From JBJXGE01 sp046154185 (lineage in GTDB: Bacteria > Planctomycetota > UBA8108 > UBA1146 > JAJFFE01): DNA of 64,000 nucleotides. Below, in pieces: positions 60,847-64,000 of the stretch; position 1 is the first letter of the stretch, and the number at the start of each line of letters is the position of its first letter. Below the pieces are notes generated by a model. The model made no database searches, was not told the origin of the DNA, and saw only the letters and a list, made by a program, of their open reading frames with translations. Made by a program: the position numbers and the translations under genes. The DNA is taken from contig JBJXGE010000066.1 of the NCBI GenBank assembly GCA_046154185.1, positions 21,505 through 85,504 of the forward strand, in the 5' to 3' direction.

Positions 60847-62070
60847 ATGCACAAAGACACGAGTCACGATCTCGCTTCCGCTTCGTTGCCGCTCGCACAG
60901 AAAACTGTCGCGATCACCGGCCGACTCGCGTCTATGACGCACGAGGCCGCCGCCGAAATTGTCGTCAGTCGCGGTGGTCGAACCGTGCGCTTGCCGACCT
61001 GGGACACCGACTACTTGGTTGTCGGCGCGGACAGTTGGCAGCTCACGGACGACGGCGAAGTCAGCGAGAGTCTGCTACGCGCGCGTCAGCTCAAAGAGCG
61101 GGGGGCGCGACTCTCGATCGTGAGCGAGGAAGAGTTTCTCGAGCAACTCCAGGTGACCGGGCGTGGGGCGTCGGCAGAGGCGCGTCGACTTTACACGTGC
61201 GAGCAATTGAGTCGCTTGTTGAAGATTCCCGGCAGCCGCATCCGCAGTTGGGTGCGAAACGGAATTCTGAAACCCGTGCGCAGCGAGTTTCGCATCGACT
61301 ATTTCGAGTTTCGCCAAGTGCACTCGATCAAGATGATCGCGGAGTTGCTCGATCAGGGCGTGCGACTCGAGCGTCTGCGCGCGAGTCTGACTCAGCTGCA
61401 ACGTTGGCTGCCGGGCGCGGATTGGTCGCTCGGACAACTCGGGATTCTCGAGCGCGAGGGCACGATGCTCATTCGGCTCGACGACGGTAGTTTGATCGAG
61501 CCGAATGGGCAAATGCGTCTCGATTTCGAAGCGCCCGCGGACGAAGTTTCGAACCTTGTTACCGACGGCGCGCCGGCCTCACGATCCGGGTCGACGAGCT
61601 TGAGTGCGGGCGAGAGTTTTGATCGCGCGCTCAAACTCGAGTCGCACGGTCACTATGAGGAAGCGGCGCGGGTCTATCGCAAGGCCTGGTTGCTGGGCGG
61701 CCCAAACGCCGAGATTGCCTTCAATCTCGGCAATGTGCTCAATACGCTCGGTCGCCATGAGGAAGCGGAGCAGCGCTTCCTGGAAGCTATCGAGCTCGAT
61801 CCGGTGTACGCCGAAGCGTGGAACAATCTCGCGGGAGTCTATTGCGGGCTCGAGCGTTTTGATGACGCCATCGCTGCGTACGGGCACGCGCTCGATGTAG
61901 CACCCGGTTACGCCGATGCACATTACAATTTGGCTGTGTGTCTGCTCCAACTCGGCCGGCGCGACGCGGCGCGCGCGCATGCCGAGGCATACTTCGAACA
62001 GGATCCGTCGAGTGGTTGGGCCGATCAACTTCGCCAGCAGCTTGCGGAGGAAGTCGATCTCACCGAGTAG
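60847..62070 (+). CDS. BRCT, MerR-type HTH and TPR domain protein
   Basis: 407 residues, 8 nt after the ligase gene. Residues ~15-95 resemble a BRCT domain (KTVAITGRLASMTHEAAAEI, VSRGGRTVRLPTWDTDYLVV). Residues ~115-190 are a MerR-like winged helix (YTCEQLSRLLKIPGSRIRSW, VRNGILKPVRSEFRIDYFEF). Residues ~255-395 are TPR repeats (NLGNVLNTLGRHEEAEQRFL, AWNNLAGVYCGLERFDDAIA, YNLAVCLLQLGRRDAARAH). BRCT domains in bacteria usually occur in NAD-dependent ligases. Linked to Ku and ligase genes, it may be a DNA-damage-associated regulator or adaptor. That role is inferred only from context. Confidence 0.85.
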   Translation: MHKDTSHDLASASLPLAQKTVAITGRLASMTHEAAAEIVVSRGGRTVRLPTWDTDYLVVGADSWQLTDDGEVSESLLRARQLKERGARLSIVSEEEFLEQLQVTGRGASAEARRLYTCEQLSRLLKIPGSRIRSWVRNGILKPVRSEFRIDYFEFRQVHSIKMIAELLDQGVRLERLRASLTQLQRWLPGADWSLGQLGILEREGTMLIRLDDGSLIEPNGQMRLDFEAPADEVSNLVTDGAPASRSGSTSLSAGESFDRALKLESHGHYEEAARVYRKAWLLGGPNAEIAFNLGNVLNTLGRHEEAEQRFLEAIELDPVYAEAWNNLAGVYCGLERFDDAIAAYGHALDVAPGYADAHYNLAVCLLQLGRRDAARAHAEAYFEQDPSSGWADQLRQQLAEEVDLTE

Positions 62071-62103
62071 CGCCGAAGCGTTTTGCCACGAGGAGGCTGA
62101 CGA

Positions 62104-62337
62104 ATGCCGATCTACGAATACGAGTGCCAGGACTGTCGGAGTCGATTCGAGTTGCTAGTGCGCGATCGCAAGGCACCGACTTGTCCGAGTTGCGCGAGCG
62201 CCGCGGTCGACAAGCAATATTCCACCTTCGGTGTCGGCGGCGAATCAGCGCGTGCGAGCACGGTCGACTTCAGTCCGGGCGCTTGTGGCACCTGCGGCGA
62301 CCCGCGCGGGCCCGGGTCCTGCCGCATGGACAATTGA
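62104..62337 (+). CDS. FmdB-family zinc ribbon protein
   Basis: 77 residues with GAGGAGG about 7 nt before the ATG. The start MPIYEYECQDCRSRFE with CxxC, then a second CxxC in TCPSCASAAV, is the FmdB putative regulatory zinc ribbon. A Gly/Cys-rich tail (GACGTCGDPRGPGSC) follows. Function unknown; family members are small and widespread. It is last in the Ku-ligase-BRCT gene series. Confidence 0.93.
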   Translation: MPIYEYECQDCRSRFELLVRDRKAPTCPSCASAAVDKQYSTFGVGGESARASTVDFSPGACGTCGDPRGPGSCRMDN

Positions 62338-62373
62338 GCGCGGCGGAACGTCGTCGCTTCCAGGGCGGTCCCT

Positions 62374-62880
62374 TCATCGCTTGCGTCCATCTGTCACGTC
62401 CTCGCGGCGAGAGTCTGGCGCTGGCTGCCGTCCCGCACCGCGCGATTCTCCCTGCGCGTTGTATTTCTTCGAGTACTCCATCACATCGCGAAATGGATTT
62501 AAGACCGGCGCTTTGAGTTGCGTCAGCGCGCGGCCCAGGGGATTGAGGCGCGTGAACGTGTGAATCGCATTGATCGCTTCTACGTCCGTCGAAAAATACT
62601 TGTGCATTCCCGCGAGGTCGGCAGCTGTTGAACCGCCCTTGAGCGCCGGACCGTACACGCGGCGAAAATTGTTACGACCCGTGTTGGAGATGTACACGTT
62701 CGCGACGTGCACCGCGAAGAACTCTTCCCAATCCTTGTTTTCCTTCATCTTGTCCCGCCAGAAATTCGCGAAACCGAGTCGCGCGGCGCGAAATGCATGG
62801 ACCAACTCATGCACGAGTGTCACATCGGGGCGTGTGCCGCGACACGCGCCGCCACTGCCGTACAAGTCCGGACTGAACAT
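62374..62880 (-). CDS. M91 (NleD-like) zinc peptidase domain protein, probably 5'-truncated
   Basis: 168 residues from ATG 62880, with a frame open to a TAA at 62944-62946 (so up to 21 more codons). The zinc motif His24-Glu25-x-x-His28 lies in VTLVHELVHAFRAA. EEFFAVHVANVYIS near residue 52 is where M91 peptidases place the third ligand. The preceding GGGIRVMFSPDLYG also fits the family, but the first ~100 residues usual in NleD-like proteins are missing. M91 peptidases are secreted effectors that cleave host kinases. The upstream side runs into a fragment of an acetyltransferase gene on the other strand. Confidence 0.68.
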   Translation of the reverse strand: MFSPDLYGSGGACRGTRPDVTLVHELVHAFRAARLGFANFWRDKMKENKDWEEFFAVHVANVYISNTGRNNFRRVYGPALKGGSTAADLAGMHKYFSTDVEAINAIHTFTRLNPLGRALTQLKAPVLNPFRDVMEYSKKYNAQGESRGAGRQPAPDSRREDVTDGRKR

Positions 62881-62907
62881 GACGCGGATGCCGCCGCCCC
62901 TCTCTTG

Positions 62908-63126
62908 GCCCGTGCGGCTCTTGTTGGCTTTGGCGAACTTGGCTTAACCAGAATCGAAATCATCACGCTCACGCACAACATCGCTAGCCAGCGCGTGGCG
63001 GAGTCGCTCGGCGCAACACGTGAGTGCGAAGCCAGAAACCGCCTGTACTTTCAGGGCAAACCCCACGACGCCATTGTTTACTCGCTGACTCCCAGCGACG
63101 CCGAGTCGTGGTCGAGAGGGGAATGA
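62908..63126 (+). pseudogene. GNAT (RimJ/RimL-like) acetyltransferase, C-terminal fragment
   Basis: The frame ending at TGA 63124 encodes ARAALVGFGELGLTRIEIIT, then THNIASQRVAESLGATREC and RLYFQGKPHDAIVYSLTP. This is the last third of a RimJ/RimL-type acetyltransferase, including the usual N-x-x-S-x-R-V-A-E-x-L-G helix. No N-terminal part is present; upstream sequence belongs to the M91-like gene on the opposite strand. It is a gene fragment left by a rearrangement. Confidence 0.78.
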
Positions 63127-63313
63127 GCGACCGGGATTGCGTCGAGCTGGCTCGAACTGTGAGTTACGCGCGACCGAACAGACCGCGCGGCGGCTGGTTC
63201 GTGAAAAATGACCGCAGCCATGGCCGCCGCGCGTCTTTCTCCCATTGCTGCTCGGCTTGGGCGCGCGCCTGCGCTGTCGCGGACCCCTAATACGGACAAC
63301 TTGGAGTGGATTC

Positions 63314-64000
63314 ATGGCTCACGATGTCGCGATTCCGATCGTCTTTCCTGACTATGTGATCTCGGTGCCGAGAGACATGATCGTGCAGGTGCCGAGTAAG
63401 AAGTTTGATTTACCCAGCGCGCTGAACCGTCTCGGCATTCCGGACTTTAGTACGCCGAAACTCGAGTCGCCCACCACGGTGCCGGATGCGGGCCACGCGG
63501 GGGTGCTCTTTATCAACGGCGCTAACGGATTGTCGCGTTACTACGAGTACGGTCGCTACGATCCGAGCGAGGTCGGAGTGCGGCCGACGTCGCCGCCGGT
63601 TGCCGGCCTCGTACGGAAGCGCGGCGTGCCGGACGTGAAACTCTTGCACGGCGAAATCACGCCAGACTCGCTAAAGGCGACGCTGCGCGCGATCTCGAAG
63701 TCCGCGGGATACGGCGGGCGCATCGCCGCCGCGTACATAGAGGTCCCGAAAAAATTCGCGGCGATGGAAGCCTATGCGATAAAGCGCGCGAGGCAAAACA
63801 CGGATGCCAAGCGCGATCCTTACAGCATTACTTCCAATAGCTGCGTGCATTTCATGATCGGCACGGTCGAGGCCGCCGGCGTCAATTTGCCGCGCATGTA
63901 CGATCCGCGACCGAAGTCTTACATCGAGAAGACCCGCGCGAGTTTTCGGCCGCTCGACTACGAACCAGCAGGCGACAAGATGATCCTCGCGCCGTTGTAG
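63314..64000 (+). CDS. NlpC/P60-like cysteine peptidase or T6SS-type effector
   Basis: 228 residues from ATG 63314; the frame is open upstream to 63245 but MAHDVAIPIVFPDYVISVP is the typical start as I recall it. A conserved core has GHAGVLFINGANGLSRYYEY (His) and NSCVHFMIGTVEAAGVNLP (Cys), with AAYIEVPKKF between them. The His and Cys are placed as in NlpC/P60-like or LRAT-like peptidases, circularly permuted. I recall relatives among predicted type VI secretion effectors in Proteobacteria, but no such system is visible here and the assignment is from memory. The stop codon is the last base triplet of the window. Confidence 0.75.
   Translation: MAHDVAIPIVFPDYVISVPRDMIVQVPSKKFDLPSALNRLGIPDFSTPKLESPTTVPDAGHAGVLFINGANGLSRYYEYGRYDPSEVGVRPTSPPVAGLVRKRGVPDVKLLHGEITPDSLKATLRAISKSAGYGGRIAAAYIEVPKKFAAMEAYAIKRARQNTDAKRDPYSITSNSCVHFMIGTVEAAGVNLPRMYDPRPKSYIEKTRASFRPLDYEPAGDKMILAPL

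Noticed and set aside
1..64000. tRNA or rRNA genes, prophage or insertion sequence with transposase
   Set aside because: No cloverleaf, rRNA core sequence, integrase, capsid or transposase signature was noticed on either strand by reading; a tRNAscan/Infernal run would settle the RNA part.

Overview
The window reads as chromosomal DNA from a GC-rich, Gram-negative-type bacterium, most probably a member of the Planctomycetota. No rRNA or tRNA gene is present, so this is inferred from gene content: secreted proteins with paired dockerin-like Ca-binding repeats, a Ser/Thr kinase fused to a sulfatase-modifying (FGE-like) domain, two ECF sigma factors, an FG-GAP/ASPIC-UnbV lipoprotein, a VHEWGTFTS-motif secreted protein, and three families of GC-rich intergenic repeats of the type abundant in PVC-group genomes.

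Left third (1-22.7 kb). A radical SAM gene cut by the window edge is followed by an M16 metalloprotease lipoprotein, a two-gene unit with a DUF6036 nucleotidyltransferase, an aldehyde dehydrogenase, a secreted alpha/beta hydrolase with dockerin repeats, and a 1591-residue single-module peptide synthetase (formyltransferase, condensation-like remnant, adenylation domain carrying an embedded luciferase-like monooxygenase, carrier domain). Then come exonuclease III, a repeat-filled gap, a B12-binding radical SAM protein, a GT-C-like membrane protein, a DUF481 beta-barrel, an App1-type phosphatase and a DUF1579 protein.

Middle (22.9-43.6 kb). An operon holds a VHEWGTFTS protein, an ECF sigma factor and a FecR-like protein. 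Opposite it lies a pseudopilin/PilX-like operon ending in a small HAMP-like membrane protein that has a paralogue 5.6 kb away. EttA is followed by a SelW-family gene with an in-frame UGA in the CxxU motif, which is a strong selenoprotein candidate that ordinary gene calling truncates. After M20 and M24 peptidases there is a DinB protein, a DedA/ATP-grasp fusion and a FeeM-like N-acyltransferase, which together suggest a lipid or aminoacyl-lipid pathway. Two large secreted dockerin-tailed paralogues follow.

Right third (43.6-64 kb). A kinase-FGE fusion is divergent from an ECF sigma factor and a redoxin-like lipoprotein without cysteines. A 1.1-kb repeat cluster holds the 3' remnant of another dockerin gene. 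A translationally coupled operon encodes an ASPIC/TPR lipoprotein, a double lipopolysaccharide-kinase-like protein and a glycosyltransferase. A compact promoter-to-terminator unit of about 270 nt carries a 14-nt Shine-Dalgarno match. A SDR epimerase gene is cut by a 135-bp inverted-repeat element. Next is an NHEJ locus: LigD with a degenerate ligase domain, Ku, a separate active ligase, and a BRCT-MerR-TPR protein. The window ends with effector-like genes (M91/NleD-like peptidase, NlpC/P60-like protein) and a GNAT fragment at a rearrangement junction.

All functional statements rest on reading motifs and recalling families. No database search was run.
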